Numbered from the stretch's first letter, positions 1 to 8,929 are shown. The stretch: 51,079 bases of DNA from an uncultured Acidimicrobiales bacterium (GCA_937922235.1 CAKZVC010000032.1:1-51079), one strand, 5' to 3'. Translations and numbers: made by a program. The notes: generated by a model not told the origin, from the letters alone.

Positions 1-326
1 GACATGCCGAGCAGATGATGGAAATGGTCCATGCGGCTTGCGGTGTGAGCTGGCCAGAATGCCTGGGTGTGTCGATAGGTGATTGGATATTCGGGATCTT
101 CAGCGAGCTCGGAGTACAGCTTCCAGGCGTAGTTGCCCGCACGTTGCCCGAGCCAACTGTTGGAGAACGTCGGCACGTTGCCAGCTGCATGCCAGGTCGA
201 CCCAGCGGTGAGCTCGTGCTTCTCGATGAGGACCGAGTCAGCACGCCCTGCGGAGGCGAGATGCCATTGGATCGACGCACCAACAGCACCGCCCCCGACC
301 ACCACAATCTCGAAACGGTCGGTCAT
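1..326 (-). CDS. FAD-dependent oxidoreductase, dimethylglycine/sarcosine dehydrogenase-like (3' end cut by window)
   Basis: Only the first ~108 codons are present; the rest lies beyond base 1. The start ATG (324-326) overlaps the stop of the upstream MttB gene (ATGA at 323-326), so the two are translationally coupled. The N-terminus reads MTDRFEIVVVGGGAVGASI, a Rossmann GxGxxG dinucleotide-binding motif, followed by LIEKHELTAGSTWHAAG. GSTWHAAG is the flavin-site motif seen in dimethylglycine and sarcosine dehydrogenases of the DAO superfamily. Such enzymes demethylate N-methylated glycines oxidatively. Its place as last visible gene of an MttB/aminotransferase operon fits methylated-amine catabolism. 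The exact substrate cannot be read from this fragment. Confidence 0.85.
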   Translation of the reverse strand, partial: MTDRFEIVVVGGGAVGASIQWHLASAGRADSVLIEKHELTAGSTWHAAGNVPTFSNSWLGQRAGNYAWKLYSELAEDPEYPITYRHTQAFWPAHTASRMDHFHHLLGM

Positions 327-1828
327 GAGCTCTCCTCCAGATGGATCGGGAACGCATCCCGGATTGCGGCCTCGCGTTCGAGGCTGAGATGCGCTGGGCG
401 ACCCTGGGCGAGGATCTCGGCGACGCGTTGTTGGGCCCGGCTCCAGATGCTGGGCTCCCCCGCTGCCACCCACTCGTCGACAGTTGTGCGGTCACCAAGG
501 TCGGGATAGACGTATTCAGATCGCATCAGTTCGAGGGTTTGTGGTTCGCCGAGATAATGGCCATCGCCGCTCACGACGTCTTCGATGATGCTGAGGTCGA
601 GATACGAGGGCTGCACTTCGACGCCACGGACCGAGCGCAAGATAGCGCCGCACATGTCGCTGTCGATCACCAACGTTTCGGGGCTGGCGACCATGATCGA
701 CCCGAGCATCCCCACCGACAGCTGCACCATGTCGGCGCCAGCGTGAGCTGACAGGCTGACGGTGTAGCTCTTCTCGTAGCCAGCCTGAATATCGGCGGAC
801 TTTGCTTCGGTGATGCCCGCCGACACGGCGTGTGGAATGTCGAGATGTCCGAGCAGTTGGCTTGCCGCCGCGCTGATGACCGCAGCCTCACCGCTACCTC
901 CGGTCATTGCGCCCGTGCGAAGGTCGGACACAAACGGCATGAACGCATGGATGCACGGATGGCCCGGCTTGATGGCGTCGGCCATGACAACCGCTGCAAG
1001 AATTTCAGCCAGACCTTGCGCAAGGCTTCCAGCAAGCGACGGTGGCGAGGTCGCTCCGGCCTGGCCAGCTGAGCAGCTCTGGATGATCATGCCCCGGGCG
1101 ATCGCGCGCTCCATGATCTCGTATCCCTCGGGCGAGAACCGCAGCGGCGGCACCGCGTGCACGATGACCGCCATCGAGAACGGCTGCTTCGCAAACTGTC
1201 CCTCGCCGCCCAACGCTGCGTCGAACAGATCGATGACCGGGTCGACGGTTGCCTCCGACGTGAAACTCAGGCCGGTTGGCTTTGCGGTTGCAGCGGTGAT
1301 GGCGAACGCCGTGTTGAGGTCGAGCTCGAGGTGGTCGATCATGTCTCGGGCGATCAAAGGCCGGAGTCCGTAGTGAATGTTGGGCATCTCGTCGAGCACA
1401 CGCATCATCGACCACAGGTCGCGGAGCTCAGAGTCGCGGTAGGTGCCGGTAGCGGCGTCCAACACCTGCACAGCGGCACCGCCGGTCCCGATGTGTACGC
1501 CCTGTCCCCCAATGGACACGCCGTTGTCTTCGACGAATCCCGGAAGCGACACTGTCGACGGCGCCCGGCTAAGCGCTCCTTCGACCATCGATCTCGGCAG
1601 CAGAATTCGGCCGTCGCTGCGCTCCCGAGCTCCGCCCGCGATCAACCGCGTGACGAGCCCCGGTGGCGCATCGGCCATGCCGACGTTCTCGAGCATGTCG
1701 AATGCGTGCTCAATGACTGCGTCTCGATCAGCATCGGAAAGTGGACGGTAGGCGCCGCCTACCGGAGGAGTTGTAAGTGGAGCGCGCTCCGGTTCGGCTG
1801 GCTTGCGACTACGGGAACCTCGACGCAC
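323..1828 (-). CDS. MttB-family (trimethylamine methyltransferase-like) protein, non-pyrrolysine
   Basis: A 501-residue protein of normal MttB length. Family members transfer a methyl group from a methylated or quaternary amine to a corrinoid protein. Recognisable stretches are the N-terminal helical segment (HAFDMLENVGMADAPPGLV) and the TIM-barrel segments around GITEAKSADIQAGYEK and GMLGSIMVASPE. The frame has no internal TAG, so this is the non-pyrrolysine type, of which glycine betaine methyltransferase MtgB is the characterised example. The start is GTG at 1826-1828, one base after the TAA of the class V enzyme; the stop overlaps the next gene by ATGA. No corrinoid protein gene is visible here. 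Family is clear; substrate is inference. Confidence 0.9.
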   Translation of the reverse strand: MRRGSRSRKPAEPERAPLTTPPVGGAYRPLSDADRDAVIEHAFDMLENVGMADAPPGLVTRLIAGGARERSDGRILLPRSMVEGALSRAPSTVSLPGFVEDNGVSIGGQGVHIGTGGAAVQVLDAATGTYRDSELRDLWSMMRVLDEMPNIHYGLRPLIARDMIDHLELDLNTAFAITAATAKPTGLSFTSEATVDPVIDLFDAALGGEGQFAKQPFSMAVIVHAVPPLRFSPEGYEIMERAIARGMIIQSCSAGQAGATSPPSLAGSLAQGLAEILAAVVMADAIKPGHPCIHAFMPFVSDLRTGAMTGGSGEAAVISAAASQLLGHLDIPHAVSAGITEAKSADIQAGYEKSYTVSLSAHAGADMVQLSVGMLGSIMVASPETLVIDSDMCGAILRSVRGVEVQPSYLDLSIIEDVVSGDGHYLGEPQTLELMRSEYVYPDLGDRTTVDEWVAAGEPSIWSRAQQRVAEILAQGRPAHLSLEREAAIRDAFPIHLEESS

Positions 1829-1829
1829 G

Positions 1830-3089
1830 TTATGAACCTGCGAGTCGGTTCACCGTGGCGAGCATCTGCTCGACCTCGGCTCGGGTGTTGTAGTGACTTG
1901 CCGACGCTCGGACGCAGCTTTCGATTTCGAGTGGAGCGAGAACGCCTGCCGAGTAATAGTCCTGCTTGCGCGCGTGGGTGCGCACGCCGTCAGCATTCAG
2001 TTCATCGACAACGTCGAGGCTGTTGTGGCCGTCGATCGTGAACGACACCATCCCCGATCTGTGCTCGCTGTTTTCGGGGCCAACGACCCGCACGTTGTCG
2101 AGCTGACCGAGCCCCGGCAGCCCACCGGTACCCCACATCATGGCGTCGACGAGGTCTTGCTCTTGACTGCGGATCGCAAGGGCCGCGGCCTCGATCAGTT
2201 CTCTCGACGACAGATGCGAAGCATCATCTGTTGACTCGGCGCCGAGCCATTCGAGGTAACGAACCACGGCCGAGAACGCCGCATACGCAGAGGTGTCTCG
2301 GGTGCCGAGCTCCCACACGTGAGCGGGAGCACCATCGAGTTGTTCATGCGGCGCATGTGCGAGGCGATCCGACACCCAGGCAACACCAAAGTTGTGCCGC
2401 GAGAACAGCTTGTAGCCCGACACCACATACCCGTCGATTCCGTAGTCGTCGATGTCCACCTTGCCGTGGGCTGCGTGTTGAATGCCGTCGACGATGATGA
2501 AACAGTCGGGAGCGACCGAGCGAATCTCGGCGGCGATCGCTGCCACGTCGACATGCATGCCGGTGACCGGGCTGGCATGGATGATGGTGGCGACGGCAAG
2601 ATCAGGCGTGAGCGCCGGCCGGTATTGGTCAACACCCACAACCGTGGTTTCGGTGTCGAAGGCGACCTGTTCGTACGTCATGCCCGCAATGGGAGCCCAA
2701 CGCCGGCAGGCACTGTAGGTGGCGGGGTGTTCGAGGTGGCTGCCGATGACGAGCGAGCCTGACCCGGCAAAGATCGCGTTGCGAACAAGCCGTCCGAGCA
2801 GTTCCGTTCCGCTTTCGCCGATGAACACCTCCCCTGATGAGGCGCCAAGGAGCAACTTCATGTCGGCTCGACCGTCTGCGATGACGTCCATGAGGTACTT
2901 AGACGCGACGTTCGTGCGTCCCTGGTTGTCGGGGAACGCCATGAGCTCGGCCGTTCGCTCAACCGCTGCCTTCAGCGTTAGCGAACCGCCAGCGTTCTCA
3001 AAGAAGGCGCGTGGTCCTTGAACAGGGCACACATCTGCGTGGTGAAACCGGTCGCGGATGGTCGTGAGAAACTCGGGTGAGAATGTCAT
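1830..3089 (-). CDS. Class V aminotransferase-like PLP enzyme (cysteine desulfurase/isopenicillin epimerase fold)
   Basis: A protein of 419 residues from the ATG at 3087-3089, which overlaps the upstream stop as ATGA; the in-frame start at 3107 would lie inside the previous gene. The class V fold shows in ENAGGS near residue 31, DGIQHAAHG at 201-209 (PLP-pairing Asp201 and the ring-stacking His) and SGYKLFSRHNFGV, in which Lys227 is the Schiff-base lysine. There is no obvious cysteine desulfurase active-site Cys loop, so a sulfur-transfer role is unlikely. It is the second gene of a four-gene operon (class III aminotransferase, this gene, MttB, FAD oxidoreductase), which suggests a lyase, epimerase or transaminase step on an amino acid-like catabolite. 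Confidence 0.85.
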   Translation of the reverse strand: MTFSPEFLTTIRDRFHHADVCPVQGPRAFFENAGGSLTLKAAVERTAELMAFPDNQGRTNVASKYLMDVIADGRADMKLLLGASSGEVFIGESGTELLGRLVRNAIFAGSGSLVIGSHLEHPATYSACRRWAPIAGMTYEQVAFDTETTVVGVDQYRPALTPDLAVATIIHASPVTGMHVDVAAIAAEIRSVAPDCFIIVDGIQHAAHGKVDIDDYGIDGYVVSGYKLFSRHNFGVAWVSDRLAHAPHEQLDGAPAHVWELGTRDTSAYAAFSAVVRYLEWLGAESTDDASHLSSRELIEAAALAIRSQEQDLVDAMMWGTGGLPGLGQLDNVRVVGPENSEHRSGMVSFTIDGHNSLDVVDELNADGVRTHARKQDYYSAGVLAPLEIESCVRASASHYNTRAEVEQMLATVNRLAGS

Positions 3090-4459
3090 GCGTTTAGCTC
3101 CGCCCACGTGTCGTCAAGTGCACCCTTTAGGCGGCGAGTCGCCTCGGCGATCTCCTTGGCGTTGATGATGAGCGGCGGCATGAAGCTGATCCGGTCAGGG
3201 TTGATCGCACGCAAGTAGAGCCCGCGGTCATGCGCGTGATCTTGGACCCGTTGGCCGACCTTAAGCGCAGGATCGAAGAGCTCGCGGGTCGCCTTGTTGG
3301 AAACGAGCTGGATGCCGCAGAACAACCCAACGCCGCCGACATGACCGACGAGTGGATGGTCGAGGAGTTCTTCGCATCCGGCGAGGAAGCCGGGCGATAC
3401 CGATCGGACGTGACCAACGAGGTCTATCTCTTCGTAAATGTCGAGAGTTTCCATAGCTACCGCAGCACCGACCGGATGTCCGGAGTAGGTGAACCCGTGT
3501 CCGAGCACGCCAACGTCGTCGGCATTGGCCTGAAGGTCGAGGTACATGTCTTCCTTGAACATGAGCGCCGACATCGGGAAGAACCCGGCGGTCAGCGCCT
3601 TCGCACATGAAACGGTGTCGGGCTCGAGGCCCCACGTCTCGCTGCCCCATCGGTTTCCCGTTCGTCCGAAACCGCACACAACCTCATCGACATGGAAGTG
3701 AATGCCGTGCTTTCGAAGGACCGCCTGCATGCGAGGCCAGTAGCCCTCAGGCGGTTTGATGGCACCGCCTCCGGATTGCATTGGTTCGGCAGCAAAGGCG
3801 GCGACCCGGTCGGGTCCTACGTCAAGGATGACGCGTTCGAGGTCGTCGGCCATGCGCTGGGAGAACTCTTCTTCGGTCTCGCCATCGATGTGGTTCAGGT
3901 AGTAGTTGGGTGTCTCGGTTTTGACGAACCCGTCGAGTGGAAGGCCAAATTTCTCGTGCATGTGCGGTTGCCCCGACATACTGACCGACGCCACCGTGTT
4001 GCCGTAGTACCCGCGCCATCGGGTGATGAAGGTTCGACGGTCTGGCTCGCCGCGAGCGGTGTTTCGCGCCCACAAGAACTTGATCAGCGTGTCGGTCGCC
4101 TCCGAGCCACTGCACTGAAAGATCACACGCGACATATCGCCGGGGGCGAGGTTGACGAGACGTTCGGCGAGGGCCGCGACCTTGGGGTGGCTGCGGCCGT
4201 AGAACGTTGGAGCATATGGGAGTGTGGACAGTTGCTCGTGTGCAGCGGCTGCGATTCGTGCGTTGTCGTAGCCGAGCGATGTGCAGCCAAGTCCGGAGAA
4301 GCCGTCGATGAGCTTTTGCCCATCATCGGTGGTGATCCACACGCCCTGCCCCTCGACGACCATGGCCGATGGACCCTTTTCGTCGTGGGAGCGGAGATTT
4401 GTGTGGCCGTGGATGTGGTGGCGGGCGTCGGCGGCCCTCAGGTCCTGAGCTGCGTTCAT
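3086..4459 (-). CDS. Class III (omega) aminotransferase
   Basis: A protein of 457 residues starting at the ATG 4457-4459 (MNAAQDLR); the longer frame to 4582 runs back across the divergent promoter and into the LysR gene and is rejected. PLP-site motifs are FQCSGSEATDTLIKFL, HVDEVVCGFGRTGNRWG (Asp258 of the 457-residue protein) and CAKALTAGFFPMSA (Lys287 internal aldimine). These are typical of omega-amino acid:pyruvate and putrescine-type transaminases that act on terminal amines. First gene of the operon, separated by 56 bases from the divergent LysR gene with a palindrome between. Likely converts an amine or beta/gamma-amino acid to an aldehyde or keto acid; the substrate is not resolvable. 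Confidence 0.92.
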   Translation of the reverse strand: MNAAQDLRAADARHHIHGHTNLRSHDEKGPSAMVVEGQGVWITTDDGQKLIDGFSGLGCTSLGYDNARIAAAAHEQLSTLPYAPTFYGRSHPKVAALAERLVNLAPGDMSRVIFQCSGSEATDTLIKFLWARNTARGEPDRRTFITRWRGYYGNTVASVSMSGQPHMHEKFGLPLDGFVKTETPNYYLNHIDGETEEEFSQRMADDLERVILDVGPDRVAAFAAEPMQSGGGAIKPPEGYWPRMQAVLRKHGIHFHVDEVVCGFGRTGNRWGSETWGLEPDTVSCAKALTAGFFPMSALMFKEDMYLDLQANADDVGVLGHGFTYSGHPVGAAVAMETLDIYEEIDLVGHVRSVSPGFLAGCEELLDHPLVGHVGGVGLFCGIQLVSNKATRELFDPALKVGQRVQDHAHDRGLYLRAINPDRISFMPPLIINAKEIAEATRRLKGALDDTWAELNA

Positions 4460-4476
4460 CGATCTAGCATCCTGTA

Positions 4477-4490
4477 TGTTCACATGAACA
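4477..4490. promoter_or_regulatory. Palindromic operator candidate between the class III aminotransferase and LysR genes
   Basis: TGTTCA-CA-TGAACA, two perfect 6-base arms around 2 bases, sits in the 56-base gap between two divergent starts. LysR regulators normally bind a dyad of T-N11-A type in exactly this position to control the divergent operon and themselves. The assignment rests on location and symmetry only. Confidence 0.5.
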
Positions 4491-4515
4491 TCAATCGAAG
4501 ATTTTGAGGGTTTTG

Positions 4516-5445
4516 ATGAATGTTCCTCATCTGATGGCGGCGCCACTTCTCGACATCTCACACCTCCAAGCAATCTGCGCAATCGAGCACTACGGGCGAC
4601 TCTCCGACGCTGCGGTTGCGTTGCACGTCACCCCGTCAGCGCTGTCTCACCGAATCCGCGAGGCTGAGCGTCGCCTCGGCCGACAGCTCTACATCCGCGA
4701 GCACCGACGCCTCGAGCCCACCGCCGCAGCCACGTACTTGGCTGCGAAGTCGACGGTTCTTCTCGAGGAACTTGCAAGGGCCGAAGCTGACTCGCGGCGG
4801 ATGACCGGGTCCGTACGTCGGATCGTTCGACTCGCCGTCGATGCATACCGCTCGTATCGGTGGTTGCCAGACTTCGTCCGCTTTGTCCGATCGGAAACCT
4901 CGGAAATCGAACTGCAAGTCAGCTCGGCCGGGTCAGAACAGGCCAGCACCCAGGTGGAGGCAAACTCGATCGACATTGCGATCGCTCCCGGTGACCGGCC
5001 CTCGATTCGACTGGAAGATCGTTTCCTCTTCCGGGACGAGCTCGTCTTCATCAGTCCCCCAGATCACCCGCTTGCGTCGAAAGAAATCGTGATCGGTGAG
5101 GACATCGAGGGCGTCGACTTCATCACCTACACGCGCACGCCTGAACCCGACCGTGAGTTCGCCCGGATCTTCCGCCCGTCGGACCACTATCCAGCCTGGA
5201 TTGAAACCGTTGAGCTTCCGGAAGCAATTATTGAGATGGTGGCCGCCGGGCTCGGCACGTCGGTGCTAGCCCGCTGGGCGGTGGCGCACGACATCGCCAC
5301 AGGACGGGTAAGCGCCGGTCGACTTGGGCCCGATGGCATCACGATCCCTTGGCACGCGTTCTTCCGGCCCGATGATGACGACGCACGAGCGATCGCTGAG
5401 CTGCTCGCCACGTGGTGTGAGCGTTCGGGTTCGCTGAACACCTAG
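4516..5445 (+). CDS. LysR-type transcriptional regulator (MetR-like)
   Basis: A 309-residue protein. ATG 4516 is preferred over the upstream TTG because a GAGGG ribosome-binding site lies five bases before it. The N-terminal winged HTH covers about residues 13-72 (LSDAAVALHVTPSALSHRIREAERRLGRQLYIRE). The periplasmic-binding-protein-like effector domain follows, and AYRSYRWLPDF at about residues 111-121 resembles the start of the MetR effector domain. Divergent orientation makes it the likely regulator of the aminotransferase-MttB operon. Its TAG stop shares a CTAG palindrome (5442-5445) with the TAG stop of the convergent hydrolase gene. Confidence 0.92.
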   Translation: MNVPHLMAAPLLDISHLQAICAIEHYGRLSDAAVALHVTPSALSHRIREAERRLGRQLYIREHRRLEPTAAATYLAAKSTVLLEELARAEADSRRMTGSVRRIVRLAVDAYRSYRWLPDFVRFVRSETSEIELQVSSAGSEQASTQVEANSIDIAIAPGDRPSIRLEDRFLFRDELVFISPPDHPLASKEIVIGEDIEGVDFITYTRTPEPDREFARIFRPSDHYPAWIETVELPEAIIEMVAAGLGTSVLARWAVAHDIATGRVSAGRLGPDGITIPWHAFFRPDDDDARAIAELLATWCERSGSLNT

Positions 5446-6215
5446 TCGACGGCACCCAACTCCGCAGCCTGGATCACGAAGTTGGCGAACAGTTCCGGGT
5501 GCGACCGATGACAGGCGTGCTTTGCGCCTTCAGCTTCGAACAGCGTGGCGTTGGGAATCTGTTCGGCCAGCCATTCAGCTCGTGCGATATGGCGGGGCAC
5601 CGAGTCTGCTCCGTAGCCAACCACTGTTGGTGCGGAGATCGCCGTTGGGTCAAACGGTTCGGCCACGTCTCGCACACTTTCGAGGTCGGTCCGAAGCGCT
5701 GGTGCTTCGTCAACTAAAGCTCGTTGCGCACGAGCGTCCATGCGCTCAAAGGCCGACTCCCCAACGACCCGCCGGTACATCCACCGCACGAGGTGCTCCG
5801 GGTTTTCGGGAAAGTCGGCAGAGGTTGGCGAGTCATCGCTGGGAAGGGTGACCCCTGGAAGCGGCGGCTCGAAAACGCCGAGTGCCTGAAACAGCTCGGG
5901 CCTGCTGATGGCGGCCAGCATTGCAATGGCTCCGCCCATCGAGTGCCCAACGACGACGCTTGGCCCATCGCCGAACTCGGACGCTTCGAGCACCGAAATG
6001 AGGTCGGCCACGTGGTCGTCGAGCGAGGCTGCCGGAGTGAGCTCGACCGAGCCTCCGTAGCCTCGCCGGTCATAGGCCGTCACGTCGTACTCGAACAGCC
6101 GTTGCAGCACGGCACGAAACGCCATCGATCGATCGAGTGCTCCGTGCACCAAGACCACCTTGGCCTTCGGGGTGCTCGATGCGTCGTAGAGAATCGGTTC
6201 GACAGAATCGCTCAT
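5442..6215 (-). CDS. Alpha/beta hydrolase
   Basis: A 257-residue single-domain alpha/beta hydrolase. The oxyanion-hole strand is VVLVHGALDRS (21-30), the nucleophile elbow is GHSMGGA with Ser92, and the catalytic His is probably in GAKHACHRSHPEL near residue 237. Length and motifs fit soluble esterases or C-C bond hydrolases; the substrate is unknown. A TACGGT hexamer lies 5 bases upstream of the ATG, suggesting a leaderless transcript. It converges on the LysR gene with a 4-base overlap and may serve the surrounding catabolic cluster, but nothing in the sequence proves this. Confidence 0.88.
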   Translation of the reverse strand: MSDSVEPILYDASSTPKAKVVLVHGALDRSMAFRAVLQRLFEYDVTAYDRRGYGGSVELTPAASLDDHVADLISVLEASEFGDGPSVVVGHSMGGAIAMLAAISRPELFQALGVFEPPLPGVTLPSDDSPTSADFPENPEHLVRWMYRRVVGESAFERMDARAQRALVDEAPALRTDLESVRDVAEPFDPTAISAPTVVGYGADSVPRHIARAEWLAEQIPNATLFEAEGAKHACHRSHPELFANFVIQAAELGAVD

Positions 6216-6237
6216 GCCGCACCGTAGCTCTCGTCGG

Positions 6238-6591
6238 TTACAGCGGCCACCAGGCTGGTTCGTCGCAGCTCTGCACGTTTGGGGCGAGACCTTCGCGAAG
6301 TTGGCGCACCGTCGGAACCGACGTCATGAGGTCAGGTTCGGCAGCCTCGATGACCTGGTGCGGTCGGCCACTGTCGGCAATGGTGACGACCTGGCCAAAC
6401 ACCGAAGGGGTTCCGGAAACGGTGGGCACGCAGTAGAAGTCGCCCACCTTCCACGAGCGATGACCAATCTCGGTCTCGAGCTCAAGCACACGCGCCTGCA
6501 ATCGCAAGAGCTCCGCTTGAGCAGCGTCAACGTGAGTGTCATCAAGGGTTGAAGCGTCAGCCATCCTCGAAGTATCGACGTGTAGTCGCAC
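6238..6591 (-). CDS. Hypothetical protein with N-terminal coiled coil
   Basis: A small protein of 117 residues from the GTG at 6589-6591, or 108 from the ATG ending at 6564; neither start has a convincing ribosome-binding site. An amphipathic helix (AQAELLRLQARVLELETEIGHR) precedes a compact segment, KVGDFYCVPTVSG...VFGQVVTIADSGRPHQVIEA. No family is recognised. Codon use looks natural and the frame fills the gap between the hydrolase and the second MttB gene on the same strand, which supports a real gene. Confidence 0.55.
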   Translation of the reverse strand: MRLHVDTSRMADASTLDDTHVDAAQAELLRLQARVLELETEIGHRSWKVGDFYCVPTVSGTPSVFGQVVTIADSGRPHQVIEAAEPDLMTSVPTVRQLREGLAPNVQSCDEPAWWPL

Positions 6592-6641
6592 CGCCTAAAG
6601 GCTTAGTCTTTCGTTTTCGGGAGAGCTAGTGCGCTATTCAA

Positions 6642-8183
6642 CTAGTACCAGGCATCCGGGGTGGCATTCTTGCGGTCCTCGATGAACGAGCGGAGCTCTC
6701 GGTCGATGGCGTCGTCGATGGCAGGCGGTTCGTAGTCGGCGAGCATATTGCGCCACTGCTGGTTGGCGCGTTGTTGCATGTCGAGCGCGCCATCATCGCT
6801 CCATTGCTCAAAGCTGTTCGTGTCGGTGAGCATGGACTCGTGGTTGGCGCTGGCGTAGTGACGCATCGTGTGAGAACTACTTAGGTAGTTCCCGCCCGGA
6901 CCGGCTTCGAGGTAAGCATCCATAGCCAACTGTTCCTCATCGACAGCGAGGCCACCGAGCTGTTTGTGCAACATGGCGCAGCGGTCGAGATCCATGGCGA
7001 ACTTCTCGTACCCGAACGTGAGTCCGCCTTCGAGCCAACCGGCGGCGTGAATGACATAGTTCGTGCCAGCCAGAATTCCCGCCGACATAGCGTCAGCCGA
7101 CTCCTGCATGGCTTGAGCATCGCCGGTCTTCGATGCCGTGTAGTGAGCTCCGCAGCGCAGCGGCAGCCCGAGCCGACGGGCGAGCTGCCCAACCGCATAG
7201 GTAGCCAGGGTCGACTCGGCCGTCCCGAACGTCGGAGCGCCAGAGCGCAGGTTCATCGTCGTCAAAAAGTTGCCATACACCATCGGTGACCCGGGCCGCA
7301 CCAACTGGGCAAGTGCAATACCGGTCATCGCCTCAGCGTGTGCTTGGGCTACCAAAGCGGGAACGGTAACCGGACCCATCGCGCCGCCGATGATGAACGG
7401 CGAGATCACACAGCCCTGATTCGCTCGCGCATAGGCCTTGAGCGCCCCACTCATCACGTCGTCCCACACCAGCGGACTATTGACGTTGATATTGCCTTGA
7501 ATCACACAGTTGGACTCCAAGAACTCAGAGCCGAACGCGATGCGAGCCATCGCTATCGAATCCGCGGCACGCTCGGGAGCAGTTACGGCTCCCATGAATG
7601 GCTTCGTCGACCAGCGCAAATGGGCATAGGTCATGTCGAGGTGTCGCTTGTTCACGGGCACGTCGACCGGTTCACACACCGTGCCGCCGGAGTGGTGCAG
7701 CCACGGAGTCGCGTAAGTGAGCTTCACGATGTTCTCGAAGTCTTCGAGCGTGGCATAGCGACGCCCCCGGTCGAGGTCGGTCACGAATGGAGAACCATAG
7801 GCGGGAAGAAACACCACGGCGTCGCCGCCAATTGGCACCCGTCTCCCGTCGCGTCCATGCATGTCGAACGTTGACGGCGCCGCCGAACACAACGCAGCTG
7901 CGAGTCCAGGGTCGAATCGCACCCGCTCACCCTCGACTCGCGCTCCCGCCGCACGAAAGAGCTCGAGCGCCTCTTCGTCGCCACGGAACTCGACCCCAAC
8001 CTCGTCGAGGATCCGATCGGCATGCCGTTCGATCATGTCGATCTCAGTCGTGGTGAATGGCTCGTAGGGCGGAAGTGCAGAACGTAGATTTATCGCTACG
8101 CCGGCGTCCGACATGGCTCGCGCCGACACCCTTCGGGCACGCCCCCGGCGTACGGCCCCATCGGCGCCAGATGTTGTGGTCAT
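6642..8183 (-). CDS. Second MttB-family methyltransferase, non-pyrrolysine
   Basis: A protein of 513 residues, homologous to but clearly diverged from the MttB protein at 323-1828, so not a recent duplicate. The family core is visible in MIERHADRILDEVGVEFRG, ARANQGCVISPFIIGGAMGPV, HYTASKTGDAQAMQES and GWLEGGLTFGYEKF. The frame has no in-frame TAG. The basic N-terminus (RRGRARRVSARAMSD) is typical of MttB homologues in marine bacteria. It is monocistronic or follows its own promoter and is divergent from the cation transporter gene. It probably demethylates a different quaternary amine; the acceptor corrinoid protein is not in the window. Confidence 0.9.
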   Translation of the reverse strand: MTTTSGADGAVRRGRARRVSARAMSDAGVAINLRSALPPYEPFTTTEIDMIERHADRILDEVGVEFRGDEEALELFRAAGARVEGERVRFDPGLAAALCSAAPSTFDMHGRDGRRVPIGGDAVVFLPAYGSPFVTDLDRGRRYATLEDFENIVKLTYATPWLHHSGGTVCEPVDVPVNKRHLDMTYAHLRWSTKPFMGAVTAPERAADSIAMARIAFGSEFLESNCVIQGNINVNSPLVWDDVMSGALKAYARANQGCVISPFIIGGAMGPVTVPALVAQAHAEAMTGIALAQLVRPGSPMVYGNFLTTMNLRSGAPTFGTAESTLATYAVGQLARRLGLPLRCGAHYTASKTGDAQAMQESADAMSAGILAGTNYVIHAAGWLEGGLTFGYEKFAMDLDRCAMLHKQLGGLAVDEEQLAMDAYLEAGPGGNYLSSSHTMRHYASANHESMLTDTNSFEQWSDDGALDMQQRANQQWRNMLADYEPPAIDDAIDRELRSFIEDRKNATPDAWY

Positions 8184-8251
8184 AGGGTTGATCGTGCCCG
8201 ATCGGAGCCACCGTGTACAGCGATTCGAGGTGATCGCCGACGCTTCTCCTA

Positions 8252-8275
8252 CCTAGTCAAATCGCCTAGACTAGG
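8252..8275. promoter_or_regulatory. Inverted repeat overlapping the leaderless promoter of the cation transporter gene
   Basis: CCTAGTC and GACTAGG form perfect 7-base arms around 10 bases. The right arm overlaps TAGACT (8267-8272), a good -10 box ending exactly six bases before the ATG at 8279. A protein bound here would block the promoter, so this is a strong operator candidate for a metal- or stress-responsive repressor encoded elsewhere. Confidence 0.55.
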
Positions 8276-8278
8276 CGC

Positions 8279-8929
8279 ATGAGCGCTGGATGCTGCGATG
8301 CCGACGACCAAGCGCTTGTCTCGCTGCGTGAGCAGCAGCGAACGGTGCTGTGGGCGGTCCTTGGGATCAATGCGGTGCTGTTCGTCGTCGAGTTCGGTGT
8401 CGGCTGGTGGGCTCGATCTACAGCATTGCTCGCCGACTCGCTCGACATGCTCGGCGACGCGTTTGTGTATGCGTTCAGCCTGTGGGTGCTTGCTCGCTGC
8501 AACCTGTGGCGGGCAAGGGCAGCGCTCATCAAAGGGGTCGTACAGCTGATGTTTGGCCTCGTTGTGCTCGCCCAGTCCACATGGAGGGCCATCGACGGCA
8601 CACCACCAGCCGCCGATGCCATGGCACTCATGGGCTTCGTTGCGCTCGCCGGCAATGCATGGGCGTTCTCGCTCCTGTGGCGACATCGATCCGATGACAT
8701 CAACATGACCTCAACCTGGCTCTGTTCGCGCAACGACCTCATCGCCAATGCGGCGGTACTGCTTGCGGCGGCAGCGGTCTGGCAGCTCGACAGCGTGTGG
8801 CCAGACGTGATCGTCGGCGTCGCTATTGCGTTGCTGTTCCTACGCACCGCCTGGGATGTGATTCGCGACGCTCGCAGCGAGTTGAGCCAAGCTCAGCTTG
8901 ACGAACCCCACAAGGTCGCCCACCGGTGA
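8279..8929 (+). CDS. Cation diffusion facilitator-like transporter, membrane domain only
   Basis: A 216-residue integral membrane protein with about six hydrophobic segments (VLWAVLGINAVLFVVEFGVGW, ALLADSLDMLGDAFVYAFSLWV and further ones). CDF-type metal sites are suggested by ADSLDMLGDAF in the second segment and SRNDLIANAAVLL in the fifth, each with the D/N-rich DxxxD or NDxxxN pattern expected in TM2 and TM5. The C-terminal cytoplasmic domain of full CDF exporters is missing, as in the short cation transporters often controlled by metal sensors. The N-terminal MSAGCCDAD carries a CC pair. The start is leaderless; the stop overlaps the next gene by GTGA. Confidence 0.8.
   Translation: MSAGCCDADDQALVSLREQQRTVLWAVLGINAVLFVVEFGVGWWARSTALLADSLDMLGDAFVYAFSLWVLARCNLWRARAALIKGVVQLMFGLVVLAQSTWRAIDGTPPAADAMALMGFVALAGNAWAFSLLWRHRSDDINMTSTWLCSRNDLIANAAVLLAAAAVWQLDSVWPDVIVGVAIALLFLRTAWDVIRDARSELSQAQLDEPHKVAHR

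Noticed and set aside
323..8183. Pyrrolysine usage in the MttB genes
   Set aside because: Both frames run full length without an in-frame TAG, so pyrrolysine is not needed.
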